From positions 19,604,311 through 19,668,310 of the forward strand of contig OW203727.1 of the NCBI GenBank assembly GCA_934045075.1: a stretch of DNA of 64,000 nt, written 5' to 3'. The first letter of the stretch is position 1. Every line of letters starts with the position of its first letter. A model generated the notes under the pieces. It was not told the DNA's origin, made no database searches, and was given only the letters and a program-made list of their open reading frames with translations. Below, in pieces: positions 13,101-21,739 of the stretch. Both the position numbers and the translations under genes were made by a program. Source of the stretch: Yponomeuta sedellus. Taxonomy: Eukaryota; Arthropoda; Insecta; Lepidoptera; Yponomeutidae.

Positions 13101-16100
13101 CTGTAAGTGATGCAATTTGCTTAAGCCAGGTGTCGCTGCCTGTACGTAATACAGAGAATAGTGTAGAGGTTCGAAATTTCACTGATGCCGGTGAGTCGCC
13201 CATTGGCTCAATTGGTAGAGCGCTGGCACGGATAGCCAGAGGTTGCGGGTTCGAATCCCGGCATGGGTGAAATTTTTAGCCTCTAAATAGGTTTTTAAAT
13301 TTGTCCTTAGCACGGGTTAGTGCATTAAAAATAAAAATAGTATAATTTATTAGTAGTTCCAACTTCCTTAGGGTTTCAGATAATTCACAAAGTTATTGTG
13401 TTGTTTATCATAAATTTTCACTAGGATCTAACGGCTAGTGGTTAAGTTTCCACATTGACTGACTTCCTCGCTACTTGACTTTCTGAGGGGTGGAGCGACT
13501 TGTCTACTGACCTGGTGATACCTACAGCCACTTAACCTGCTAAGTTATAGTTTTAAACCTCCATGGTGAGCGGCCTTAAGCCATATGTAAGATCTAACAA
13601 TATATAGATATTTAAACATTAATTTAGTTTTTTTGATCTCATTCAGCAGACTCAATTCATGCCCGTCTTGAGATTAAAACCCAAGCGCTTTACCTACTAC
13701 TATCCACGGTATCTTCTTTTAGTGCTGGCCTGGCGCCCGAGTTCTAATTTGTTTATTTTTTCTCTCAGCCTATCTACTAATTGTTTTGTAGTAGAGGGGA
13801 TAAATTAATAAGCTGTTTTTCTTATATTTCTATTTATTTGCATTTCATTCGGTCAGTGCTAAACATACCTCTAAAAGTGGGTTCTGATTGAACATCAGGA
13901 AGAGCCTCGCCTTAACTGAAAGTTCAATCTGAACTCAACCAAATTAAACCTAACTATACAACTATAACTAAAACTTCTTTTTTAAAATATGACAACAATC
14001 ACCTAAACAAACTCTTTCTTCTTGTTTAAAAAAAAATATGACAGTACCTACCACGAATGGCTTAATTTTACTAATTCAATGGTCCTCTAACTGCGGCCCG
14101 CTAACAATAACTGTGCGGTCCGTTACAGAGAAGGATTCAAATTCAATTCAAAATGTTATAAACCAATTAAAAACGTTTGGCCTTATATATAAAAACATGA
14201 CTCCTCTTAAAAATTTCCTTTTTAAATAAACTGAGAATGAGTTTATTTAATTCGCAGTTACATCTTTTACATTCTTTTCCTTGTAAAATCTCCACCATGG
14301 ACTATTTTATTTATTTCGCGTTTCTCGAGTGTTTCAAGGAATTGTGTTTTTTGAAATAAGTCTGATTAAGTATAATTTGTACTAACCGGTGTCAGTAAGT
14401 GTCTCCCGCCATCCGTGCTCCTGCTGCAGGAAGTTGCTGAACTGGTCGTCGAAGCAAAGCCGAGGGTGTGAAGCGACCCGCAGCAAGAAGTTCTCAAGCC
14501 CTGCTCGCCGTCGTTCCACAAACTCGGGCTCCGTAGTATCAGACTTGTGCCACGCGTACAGTACCTAAGCATGTGGAAATAGGGTTTAATTTTGCTTCGC
14601 TCTTCGAGAATGAAGATTTGGATCGCATTGAAGTTTTGTGTCAAAACATAAATAATTGTGATAAAGATTTTTGTCTATAAATAGTACTTTTTACACTACA
14701 ACCTGATATCAACCTTCTGTTTGTCCCCACTGCTGGTGCATGGGTCTCTTCATGCATTGCAGGAAGCTTAGACCATACTCCTCCACGGGGACCTACTCTG
14801 CGTTGGTAGTGTTGTAAGACAGTGGTGGGCCTTACTATCAGAAGTTATCAAGCCACCCTCATAAGACTCTGTTGTAGCTTAACGACTGCCATCTCTCGAC
14901 GGCAGCCGGCACCAACTGCTTGACGTGCCTTGCGAAGCACGGAACCATTCAGAAAAATGCCACTATCATAAGTCATAGATGGTCATCTGACCATGAACGC
15001 TTCCATAAGTTGCTTAACATTTGTGATCGTTTAAGATCACTCAGGTTGCAAAAAAATGTTATATGTCAAAAAACATGATTTTCGTTTTTTCATCCACATT
15101 AAAGAAAAGCTTGACTCTTAATGGAAGTGTAAGACATTATAATCTCAGCCTGATAAGGTATGGATTATGATGGCTTGCTATCTTTCCAAGTTGTAATTTT
15201 TCTTATTGATGAAAATTTTTCAGTTTTGTTTGAAATGTGAAATTTTGCAATATCAACGATGATATGGGGACAGACATATAATGCCCACCTATTACATAAT
15301 TGTCTACTGTAAATTTTGGCTATGAAAATATGTATCAGTTCAGGCTGGTTAATACAGTGGAGAAGTAGTAGTAGTAGGGCCTCTGATCAGACTTTCTACT
15401 TACTCTTTTCTCTGGCAGTGGAGGTATTACAACATGAGGGTATTTCACTTGCAAATAATCATGTATTTGTTCAAATTCTGTGTATCTCCGCCAAATTGTG
15501 CTTATTTTCGACTGAATACTTTTGTAGTTGGGGTCAGTCACTCTGAGAAACAAAGGAAAAGATAAACTTCTACTTAAAAAGATATTTTAAGTAAACACTT
15601 ATTGAAGTAGGTAATATAACTTAGTTGACGACTCTGAGATTGTAATAGCCTGGCTTAAAAACCATACAAATATAAAATCGTAATTTCTTTAACACACAAT
15701 GTGTAAATAAATGGCTAGGTAGAAATGATTTATGATGTGACCACAAAAAACTCTCATGTGACCAAGATGACCGTAAGTGCAATTGCCGAATTTGAATACC
15801 AAACGAGCACTAATTGGCCGCTAAAAGGAGTACAAATTGGATGTCAGAATACGAATTTTGATCACTTACTTGAGATCAATTAGGTAGACTGTATAATGGT
15901 CTCGGACGTGTAAAGTTCCGTTGGCTCTCTTCTCAGACTCCACAATAGATATATCGACATGTTTCAACAACGTATCCTGAAAAAAGAACCAGATAAATGA
16001 GTACCTATTTCACTAGATAAGTTACAAGAAAGTAGGCGTCACTACAAACTGGGTTCACTAACTTGGTTTTCGAAGTCTTCGAGCGATTCGATGACGCTAG

Positions 16101-16140
16101 GAGAGCGCGACTGCTTAACCGGCGAGCTAGGCGCAGACAT
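4165..16140 (-). CDS. SNX4: Sorting nexin-4, complete, 10 coding exons
   Basis: Sorting nexin with an N-terminal PX domain (binds phosphatidylinositol 3-phosphate) and a C-terminal BAR domain. The family acts in endosome-to-recycling-compartment sorting and in autophagy. Coding exons in transcript order: 16063-16140, 15870-15976, 15404-15542, 14387-14564, 11521-11659, 9886-10013, 7622-7784, 6171-6332, 4419-4533, 4165-4215. All junctions are GT-AG, phases agree, and the total is 1260 nt (419 residues plus stop; human SNX4 is about 450). The PX domain is about residues 30-150, with RRYTEF (about 80-85) and YPHVVIPPLPEKR (about 96-108), as in SNX4. The BAR region is about 180-419 and ends NLQAWTQIKECLQNMP. 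The start is the Met opening MSAPSSPVKQSRSP; it gives a complete frame into exon 2. Introns are full of transposons. The identification rests on recalled similarity to human SNX4, but the frame reconstruction is direct. Confidence 0.92.
4680..4975 (+). repeat. SINE-like repeat, family Y
   Basis: Contains the GAAAGAAGACATCGTGAGGA segment and the CCGCGGAGGGCACGAGTGGT segment, in SNX4 intron 8. Diverged. Confidence 0.55.
4981..5125 (+). repeat. GTGA-rich minisatellite
   Basis: Degenerate GAGTGAGTGAGC and GTTAGGGAGTGA units, directly next to the duplicated SNX4 exon fragment. Confidence 0.8.
5203..5312 (-). pseudogene. Partial duplicate of SNX4 exon 8 (relic or cryptic alternative exon)
   Basis: This segment in SNX4 intron 8 resembles the 3' two-thirds of exon 8 (6171-6332). 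On the minus strand it keeps an open frame of about 33 codons in the exon-8 phase. It encodes residues parallel to exon 8 (EPNIVRDQNTRALDAKNLSD versus EPDIVRDQSTRALDAKILAD). It also keeps the same GTAAGTG donor. The 5' part of the exon and a convincing acceptor are missing, and an in-frame stop lies just upstream. Flanking DNA is also repeated (about 5118-5200 resembles 5363-5445). Most likely a decayed partial duplication. Confidence 0.75.
5510..5752 (+). repeat. Dispersed repeat family X
   Basis: Nearly full copy, from TTGTCCCCACTGCTGGGGCA to GCACGGAAGCGCTCGG, followed directly by a tRNA-like unit. Confidence 0.75.
5752..6105 (-). repeat. tRNA-like repeat family, full minus unit plus inverted end
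   Basis: A full minus-strand unit (tRNA-like core at about 5824-5896) followed by the T-arm/acceptor end in plus orientation (6055-6105). The piece is therefore bounded by inverted repeats that include half of the tRNA-like sequence. Confidence 0.8.
6958..7147 (-). repeat. Dispersed repeat family Z
   Basis: Reverse copy in SNX4 intron 7. Confidence 0.7.
7411..7599. repeat. tRNA-like repeat family, head-to-head palindrome
   Basis: The minus half (TTTCACCCATGCCGGGATTC to CTGGCTATCCGTG) is followed at once by its inverted copy. It makes an almost perfect hairpin about 180 bp long, joined in the anticodon arm. Confidence 0.85.
7900..8140 (-). repeat. tRNA-derived SINE, second type
   Basis: The minus strand begins with a tRNA-like head: A-box-like TGGCGTAGCGGTAGCGCG and B box GGTTCGAATCCCGGC, near 8065-8140. 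About 160 bp of body follows. It lies in SNX4 intron 6. Confidence 0.6.
8408..9776. mobile_element. PIF/Harbinger-type DNA transposon derivative, 1.37 kb
   Basis: Imperfect terminal inverted repeats: AGCCGGGTTTTCACAGTCTT at 8408, and the complement of AGCCGCGTTTTCACGGTCTT ending at 9776. A 3-bp target duplication TAA flanks it (8405-8407 and 9777-9779). CTCGGACCGAG-type palindromes lie just inside both ends. It carries a MADF-domain remnant, which fits the second gene of PIF/Harbinger elements, and no recognisable transposase. It lies in SNX4 intron 6. Confidence 0.8.
9094..9416 (+). pseudogene. MADF-domain remnant inside the Harbinger derivative
   Basis: Translation shows FVELYESEEVLWNVRLASY, the N-terminal half of a MADF DNA-binding domain (usual pattern LI.LY...P.LWN....Y). 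The C-terminal half (REHLNVESSITEVNAKINN) is in another frame from about 9325. A possible small first exon (ATGGGTCTG followed by GTAAGT at 9103) and an acceptor near 9148 precede it. The frameshift makes it a broken gene. Confidence 0.65.
10620..10897. mobile_element. MITE with GAGTGCTTAGTGCGAGTTT ends, copy 1
   Basis: Non-autonomous element about 278 bp long. Its ends are inverted repeats of GAGTGCTTAGTGCGAGTTT. A second copy lies in the opposite orientation at 35240-35550. There is no coding capacity and I could not define a target duplication. It lies in SNX4 intron 5. Confidence 0.75.
11001..11459 (+). mobile_element. hAT transposon deletion derivative, 459 bp
   Basis: Inverted termini TAGACGTGCGCGCC with an exact 8-bp target duplication ACTACTAC (10993-11000 and 11460-11467), diagnostic of hAT. 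Both subterminal regions are rich in GCCGCC and GGCGCGCC. The plus strand at about 11115-11275 encodes the end of a hAT transposase (ATSTPSERVFSVAGLVLTAK, then VNKIIFVHDN), the C-terminal dimerisation region. It lies 61 bp from the donor end of SNX4 exon 5. Confidence 0.9.
12255..12574 (+). repeat. tRNA-like repeat family, plus unit
   Basis: Full unit with the tRNA-like core at about 12425-12499. It keeps the A-box-like TAGCTCAGTTGG and the B box (GGTTCGAGTCC), with changes in the D loop. Confidence 0.8.
12868..13351 (+). repeat. tRNA-like repeat family, tandem dimer with 306-bp period
   Basis: Two plus-strand units. The 73-nt cores are at 12891-12963 and 13197-13269. Each folds as a cloverleaf: 7-bp acceptor (CGCCCAT/ATGGGTG), D stem GCTC/GAGC, anticodon stem CTGGC/GCCAG. 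The B box GGTTCGAATCC is intact. The anticodon loop has C instead of U33 (ACGGATA or ACGGAAA). These are tRNA-derived repeats, not tRNA genes. Confidence 0.88.
14716..14972 (+). repeat. Dispersed repeat family X
   Basis: Diverged full-length copy in SNX4 intron 3. Confidence 0.72.
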
Positions 16141-16297
16141 ACTTGCCAATATTCTTAGTCGTTTATTATTTGAGGGAGAAATGAGAATTTGTTTGAACCT
16201 AATAAAAAAATTAGACAAAAGACGACGACACGATACGAGAGATGGATGGATGAGTGTCAGTGTCAGTGACGTTTGATCGTTTGATCACAGAACAATA
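16141..16297 (-). promoter_or_regulatory. SNX4 upstream/5' UTR segment, trapped between start codon and retrotransposon 1
   Basis: Only 157 bp separate the SNX4 ATG from the target duplication of retrotransposon 1. The core promoter or 5' UTR must lie here, or transcription must start within or beyond the element. No TATA box is evident; ATGTCTGAC-like or initiator matches are too weak to call. Confidence 0.4.
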
Positions 16298-16462
16298 TTA
16301 TATTACTGATTTTTTTTTTTTTAATAAAGGGTTTTACGGCCCTGGATCCGTGTCCTTTTGAGCCTTGAGTATTGTATTAGTTTTTTATAGTATTAGTTTT
16401 CAGATAAGAGCACTTATCACTTCCGTATCACTTCACTATAATGTTCAGTTTTTCCAGTCACT

Positions 16463-19400
16463 TTAAATTTTTATTCCACTGTTCATAATGAATTTATATA
16501 AGGGGGCGAAAAAGGTAGGATTGCTAAGTAGATTTGGAAGAAGAGTTGGTGTAGGGACACCCGTTTCGCAGCTGATTGTGTCAAGTTCCGTGATAAGTAT
16601 TAATCTGTGCAATTTAAATTCTTGACAGTTGAGCACGAGATGGTTTAGGTCGGCGTTTTCAGTTCCACAGTAAATGCAGTTCGAATCTTGGGCTAGGCTG
16701 AGTCTATAAAGGTGAGCTTGGGTTTGGCAGTGGCCGAATCTCATTCTGTTTAGGGTGGTTATGTATTTCCGGCAGTTTATGTCTTTTTTCCGATGGTACC
16801 AAGGTTGGGCGGGCGGGCTTCCTTGGATGTCTCTATACCAGCTTCCTTTCTCTTTACTGATCTCATTCCAGTAGTTGCACCATATTGCTTTCAGATTCTC
16901 ATTCAGATGAACATGGAGATCAGTAAATGGCAATTTGAGGTCTGTAGAGTGATCCTCGTCAGGGTCCAGATTTGCAGCTCGATCGACGACTTCATTTCCA
17001 GTGATACCCCGGTGAGCAGGTACCCAAATTAACTTAACTACCTTACCACTAACTAACAAACTATTTAACAAATTCTTTATATTATAGATGAGATAATTTA
17101 CATTATAACGAAGGCAGTTACCTTCTAAAGCTAATAATACACTGAGTGAGTCAGTAAATATAATTATATTACAAGTATCAATATTTTGAACGTAAATTAA
17201 AGCTTGATGGATAGCATAAGCTTCGGCGGTAAAAATGCTACATCTAGTGTCAATTTTAAAACATTTAGTTTTCTTTAACTGAGGGTCAAAAAATGCTGAG
17301 TTTACCCTATCAACTGTTTTAGAGCCATCAGTATAGATGGAATACAGATGATTATTTTCCAGGAAAGCAAGTAAATCTTGTTGGTTCGTAATGCATGGTT
17401 TATGTACAAAATTATTTTTCAATAGAATATCGAGATCCATCCTATAGAGGGGCCACAAATTATCCTGATGCAAATTTTTTGTTAAATCATTCAAATGTAA
17501 AACTATTCTTAATAAGGTTGGTATGTTACCATTTAATATCTGATTAAAATTTGCATAAGGAGCCACTGAATTGCCCAATTCAGTGGCATGCATTGGTAAA
17601 ATGTGATCTAAGACAACTCTATTATTTTTAGTTAACATTTTCAAACAGAACCTTTCAGCTAGCTGTAGACGTCTAAGATGTAAAGGGGGAATGCAAGCCT
17701 CACATTGCATTACATTAATTGGAGTAGAGCACATAGCCCCTGTAATAATTCTCAAAGCTTTATTCTGAATAACTTCTAATTTCTTCAGCAAAGCAAGGCT
17801 TGCCCCCATATAAGCAATTGAGCTATAATCGAAATGGCTGCGCATAATGCTCTTATATAACATAGATAATATTTTTGGGTCAGACCCCCAATGTACTCCT
17901 GCCAGAGACCGAAGTATATTAAGGGCTTTGGAGGCGTTTTTGATGATATAATTTATGTGAGATTCAAATGTTAGCCTATGATCCAGCAATATACCAAGAA
18001 ACTTCTTTTCTTTCAACCAAGGTATAGGGAGATTATTGTATTCTACCAAACTATTACAAGGAGAAAGCCTTTTGGAGAAAAGCATAGCTCCACTCTTTAA
18101 TGGATTTATAACCAATTTGAGCTTATTAAAATAATAATTATGCACTTGAGAGAGGGCTAAATTTAAATTATTTACAGCTATATTTACATCCTTATGTACA
18201 GAGTATATTAACAAATCATCTGCATACTGCAGGAATTGAACTCCAGTCTGGGTCAGATATTTATTTATCTGAGATGTATAAATATTGTACAATAAAGGGG
18301 ATATGGTTGCTCCTTGCATAGTACCTTTAAAAACTTGTCCTGGTCCGTGTAGTATGTTGTTAAATTTAACATACATAGTCCTATCATAAAGAAAATGAAA
18401 TATCCATTTACAGACATGTCCTGGCATACCAATCTCTGATAAAATTCCTGCCAATACAGATGGATCAACATTATCAAAAGCTCCCTGTACATCAAGAAAT
18501 GCACATACGGTGGCTGATTGGCTGTGAAAGGAATTCCTGATGTCAGAGATGAGTGAAGTAAAGCTCTCTGTAGCACTACGACCCTTCCTGAAGCCGAATT
18601 GCTGCTCTGGTAAGATTTTATTCTGCTCTACGTAATGGTCTAATCTGGTTTTAAGCATAAACTCAAACAATTTACCTACACATGAGGATAAAGAAATTGG
18701 TCTATATGAATTAAAGTCATCACTAGACTTGTCTGGTTTCAATATAGGAATAACGCATTGTGTTTTCCAAGCTTCAGGAATGGACTGAGTCATCCACAAT
18801 ACATTGTACATTTCCAATAACGATTTTTGGGCATCAACATGCATGTTCCTAATAAGCTTGTAAGGAATGTCATCTAATCCTGGGGTTGTATCTTTTCTAT
18901 ATTTGATAGCAAATGTGAATTCTGCAAAGGAAAATGGTTCTGAAAGATGAGCACAATTACTATTCCCTGTGTTATTAAAGATTTCATTTAATGAGTTTAT
19001 GTCTATGTTTTTTTCAGGAGGAGACGGTGGAGCATATTTATCAATGAAGGCTGGAATCCATTCGTCGTTTTTGGGCATTTTGGGTAATGTTACACGTTTG
19101 AATCTTTTGATGTAATTCCAAATAGTGCTTATAGGTGTATACCTGTTAAAAGATTCAACTAATTTAGTCCATCCGTATTTCTTCTTTTCTTTTAATAATC
19201 TTTTTTTAAAAGCATTTAATTTTTTATATTCAATGTAACTCGACATATTACCATTACTTCTATACATATTTAGAGCTTCTTTACTTTTATTAACAGCATC
19301 TGAGCATTCATTGTCCCACCAAGGAACAGGCTTTTTAATGACAATGCTATTAGTTTTCCTTAGCTTTGGAATAGTGACATCTTTAATCTGATTAAGTTCT

Positions 19401-20224
19401 TCGCAAAAATCATTGTAAGTTTTGACTGGGTTACTACTGTCTATATTAAATTGCCCTAATATTCTCTCTGTTTCAGATGCATAAGCCTGCCAATCTGCTT
19501 TATTATAAAGATATCGATCAGCGGAATTACCAATATCGTATTTATGAATTGTGGTGTGAATTGTTATAACTGTTGGAAAATGATAGCTGCCCATCGCATC
19601 ATCATGAACTGTCCACTCGCAAAGAGGAGCAACAGAAGGACTGACAGAAGAAATATCAATTGCAGAAGGCATTTTAGAAGGACTACCTACAGTGGTAGGA
19701 AAACCAGTGTTTAATATACATAGATCATACTCATCGAGTGTGTTATAGATCTCATTACCGCGAGAGTTAGACCTCAAACACCCAAAAGCGACGTGATGGG
19801 CGTTGAGATCGCCCGAAAAAAGCATTGGTTTCGGTAACATATTCAAAATCTGTTTGAGTCTTCTGCACTGAAATCTACGGTTATCATTAGGAGGCGGTAT
19901 ATAACTACAGAGAATTGATAAATTACCAGCATTGGTTTGTAAGATTATTGCAGCAGAATGCATAAAATTGTAAAAAGGAACAGAGACAGTAGAGAATTTC
20001 AAATTGGATTTAACTAAAATTGCTACACCTCCTCGTCCATCTTTCCCGTCTTGTCGAATTATATTGTAATTAGGAATATTAAAAGTGCTATTGTTCCTAA
20101 GCCAAGTCTCATTTAAAAGACAAACGTCTACATCATTATTTAATAAAAATGAAATTAATAATGGCTTCTTGTTAATAACTCCTTCTACATTAAACTGTAC
20201 TATTGTAATAAATGATTTATCCAT
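16463..20224 (-). CDS. Retrotransposon 1 ORF2 (endonuclease, reverse transcriptase, RNase H; 1253 aa)
   Basis: The polyprotein that nicks target DNA and copies the element RNA. Residues 1-225 are an APE-type endonuclease with Glu39 (NETW) and Asp139 (GDLNAHH). Its usual SDH motif reads SYH at 213-215, so a catalytic Asp is replaced by Tyr. Reverse transcriptase spans about 485-745, with FLDVQGAFDNV and the YADD box at 667-670. RNase H has Asp965 (TDGSK), Glu1001, Asp1025 and Asp1081. A C-terminal Cys1183/Cys1186-His1195-Cys1200 knuckle follows. There is no stop or frameshift. The SYH change suggests an otherwise full-length but endonuclease-impaired copy. Confidence 0.93.
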   Translation of the reverse strand: MDKSFITIVQFNVEGVINKKPLLISFLLNNDVDVCLLNETWLRNNSTFNIPNYNIIRQDGKDGRGGVAILVKSNLKFSTVSVPFYNFMHSAAIILQTNAGNLSILCSYIPPPNDNRRFQCRRLKQILNMLPKPMLFSGDLNAHHVAFGCLRSNSRGNEIYNTLDEYDLCILNTGFPTTVGSPSKMPSAIDISSVSPSVAPLCEWTVHDDAMGSYHFPTVITIHTTIHKYDIGNSADRYLYNKADWQAYASETERILGQFNIDSSNPVKTYNDFCEELNQIKDVTIPKLRKTNSIVIKKPVPWWDNECSDAVNKSKEALNMYRSNGNMSSYIEYKKLNAFKKRLLKEKKKYGWTKLVESFNRYTPISTIWNYIKRFKRVTLPKMPKNDEWIPAFIDKYAPPSPPEKNIDINSLNEIFNNTGNSNCAHLSEPFSFAEFTFAIKYRKDTTPGLDDIPYKLIRNMHVDAQKSLLEMYNVLWMTQSIPEAWKTQCVIPILKPDKSSDDFNSYRPISLSSCVGKLFEFMLKTRLDHYVEQNKILPEQQFGFRKGRSATESFTSLISDIRNSFHSQSATVCAFLDVQGAFDNVDPSVLAGILSEIGMPGHVCKWIFHFLYDRTMYVKFNNILHGPGQVFKGTMQGATISPLLYNIYTSQINKYLTQTGVQFLQYADDLLIYSVHKDVNIAVNNLNLALSQVHNYYFNKLKLVINPLKSGAMLFSKRLSPCNSLVEYNNLPIPWLKEKKFLGILLDHRLTFESHINYIIKNASKALNILRSLAGVHWGSDPKILSMLYKSIMRSHFDYSSIAYMGASLALLKKLEVIQNKALRIITGAMCSTPINVMQCEACIPPLHLRRLQLAERFCLKMLTKNNRVVLDHILPMHATELGNSVAPYANFNQILNGNIPTLLRIVLHLNDLTKNLHQDNLWPLYRMDLDILLKNNFVHKPCITNQQDLLAFLENNHLYSIYTDGSKTVDRVNSAFFDPQLKKTKCFKIDTRCSIFTAEAYAIHQALIYVQNIDTCNIIIFTDSLSVLLALEGNCLRYNVNYLIYNIKNLLNSLLVSGKVVKLIWVPAHRGITGNEVVDRAANLDPDEDHSTDLKLPFTDLHVHLNENLKAIWCNYWNEISKEKGSWYRDIQGSPPAQPWYHRKKDINCRKYITTLNRMRFGHCQTQAHLYRLSLAQDSNCIYCGTENADLNHLVLNCQEFKLHRLILITELDTISCETGVPTPTLLPNLLSNPTFFAPLYKFIMNSGIKI

Positions 20225-21383
20225 TATTCTGTAGTGATTTAATCAACACTTCCTGCACAATGGAAGCATTGATTTTGGGCAAATTACCATTCGCCAATGT
20301 TACCAAAGCTCCTACCAAACCATTTAAGATGAAGTCGCTCTTGACTATTTCTTTGACTAAATTTGAATTTGAGATCACAAGTTGTGGAGGTTCTGTTACT
20401 ATGGGTTTTGTGGGAGCCTTAGCAATCATTGGCGAAGGCTTGGCTTTCAGTGGAGGGAAGTTCGAGTTGTAGTTTTTGACAATATTGTCTTGTTTTTTGG
20501 CTGAAGCAGCAATTTTTGCATAGTTAGTCCTATTAACATGTTCTTCTAACTTGTTTTTTTTAACTGGACAGTCTCTGGAAATTGCCAAGTGAGGCCCTTG
20601 GCAGTTGATACATTTCAATTCATCCTCTTTGTCGCATTTTGTGAAGTGGTGCTCACCAGAGCAGATAGAGCACTTCTGCAGTCCCTTACAGAACTTCGCT
20701 CCATGGTTAAATCTGAAGCACTTAAAGCACTGCAGAAGTGGTGCTCTGTACTCATTGACCTTAAATCTATACAGATCTAGGTATACATACTCCGGTAGTG
20801 TCTGTGACAAGAAAGTCACAGACACTGAACTGTACGGAACAATTTCTCCGTTGACCTTGCGGGTAAAGCGCCTTACGCCTACAATTTCAAATTCTGCTGC
20901 AAGTTTCTTAAACAGTTCTTCATTCGTGATACTTGTTGGAACGAAGCGAAGGACCCCAATAGTCTCTACAGACCTCGCGGGAATATAGGCTCTAAAGCCC
21001 TGTTTCTTCAGCAGTTCGTCATTCGTCAGGAAGTTGTTCGCATTGGAAGCTTGTCCAAAGCACACACCAATTTTATTAGCATTGATGCGCTTGATGCCCA
21101 CCACGCCCTTGACGTCATTTTTGAAGATCGTGTTTAGCTGGTCAGGGTTTTTATTACCAATTCTGCCATTTTCGGATTCAACAAAGATAATGAATTCATC
21201 GCTCACCAAATTTTCCGCGTACAGCCGCCTGTAACCTGGTTTCAGATATGGCTTGAATCCATCATCCTGCTGCTGCTCGCCGTGATGTTCGCGTCCATGG
21301 TCCTCAGTTCGCCCCCTCTTTAATTTGGGAGGAGGTTCATCCTCGGAAAGCCCAGGGGGCTTTGCCCCCGGGCGATCTTTCAT
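20217..21383 (-). CDS. Retrotransposon 1 ORF1 (gag-like nucleic-acid-binding protein, 388 aa)
   Basis: The RNA-binding protein of the element, expected to package its RNA. An acidic and basic N-terminus is followed by a region of about residues 60-215 that resembles the RRM-like core of LINE gag proteins. Three CCHC zinc knuckles follow: Cys219/222-His227-Cys232, Cys238/241-His246-Cys250 and Cys258/261-His265-Cys272. The frame is intact. Its stop overlaps the ORF2 start by 8 nt (ATGGATAA), so ORF2 is probably translated by termination-reinitiation. That mechanism is inference. Confidence 0.9.
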   Translation of the reverse strand: MKDRPGAKPPGLSEDEPPPKLKRGRTEDHGREHHGEQQQDDGFKPYLKPGYRRLYAENLVSDEFIIFVESENGRIGNKNPDQLNTIFKNDVKGVVGIKRINANKIGVCFGQASNANNFLTNDELLKKQGFRAYIPARSVETIGVLRFVPTSITNEELFKKLAAEFEIVGVRRFTRKVNGEIVPYSSVSVTFLSQTLPEYVYLDLYRFKVNEYRAPLLQCFKCFRFNHGAKFCKGLQKCSICSGEHHFTKCDKEDELKCINCQGPHLAISRDCPVKKNKLEEHVNRTNYAKIAASAKKQDNIVKNYNSNFPPLKAKPSPMIAKAPTKPIVTEPPQLVISNSNLVKEIVKSDFILNGLVGALVTLANGNLPKINASIVQEVLIKSLQNNG

Positions 21384-21739
21384 CTCGCCGAACCTAACGA
21401 CGATGTTTTAAATACTTTTAGCGTAAGTTTATCGAGTTTTAACAATTTTCAGAAATATTTTTGACAAATTTTCAAAAAACGCGCCTATCCTCTTCAAAAG
21501 CCCGCCAAAAAAAAAAAAAACTTATATTACTGACGGTTGATTGCACAGAGTAAAATTGTACGCTTCTGACATTGACAGTTTGATTGCTGCGTTCATATTT
21601 CGAATTCGAAGCCAGATTGTGCGTGTGAAGACGGTTGATTAATGTTCGTGTTTTAGTTCTAACATTGAATTTCAAATTAGTCCTCAGAATAAGGAAGGAC
21701 ACACGAACGAAAAAAAGCGCGGGAAACGTTTAAATTGGG

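Larger units (their letters stand above)
16310..21521 (-). mobile_element. Full-length non-LTR retrotransposon 1 (I-superfamily-like, with RNase H)
   Basis: A 5.2-kb LINE on the minus strand, bounded by a 12-bp target duplication TTATATTACTGA (16298-16309 and 21522-21533). It ends in a poly(A) tail, seen as poly(T) at 16310-16322. It has a 138-nt 5' leader, an ORF1 gag and an ORF2 carrying endonuclease, reverse transcriptase and RNase H. The RNase H domain and three-knuckle gag fit the I/Nimb/Loa/R1 group; the clade needs a tree. It stands directly upstream of SNX4 in the same orientation. Confidence 0.93.

Noticed and set aside
13197..13269. Functional tRNA gene
   Set aside because: The cloverleaf forms, but the anticodon loop lacks U33 and a purine at 37, the T stem has a mismatch, and the sequence is part of a repeat family.
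20212..21234. Several plus-strand open frames opposite retrotransposon 1 ORF1
   Set aside because: Shadows of the gag frame; no independent motifs.
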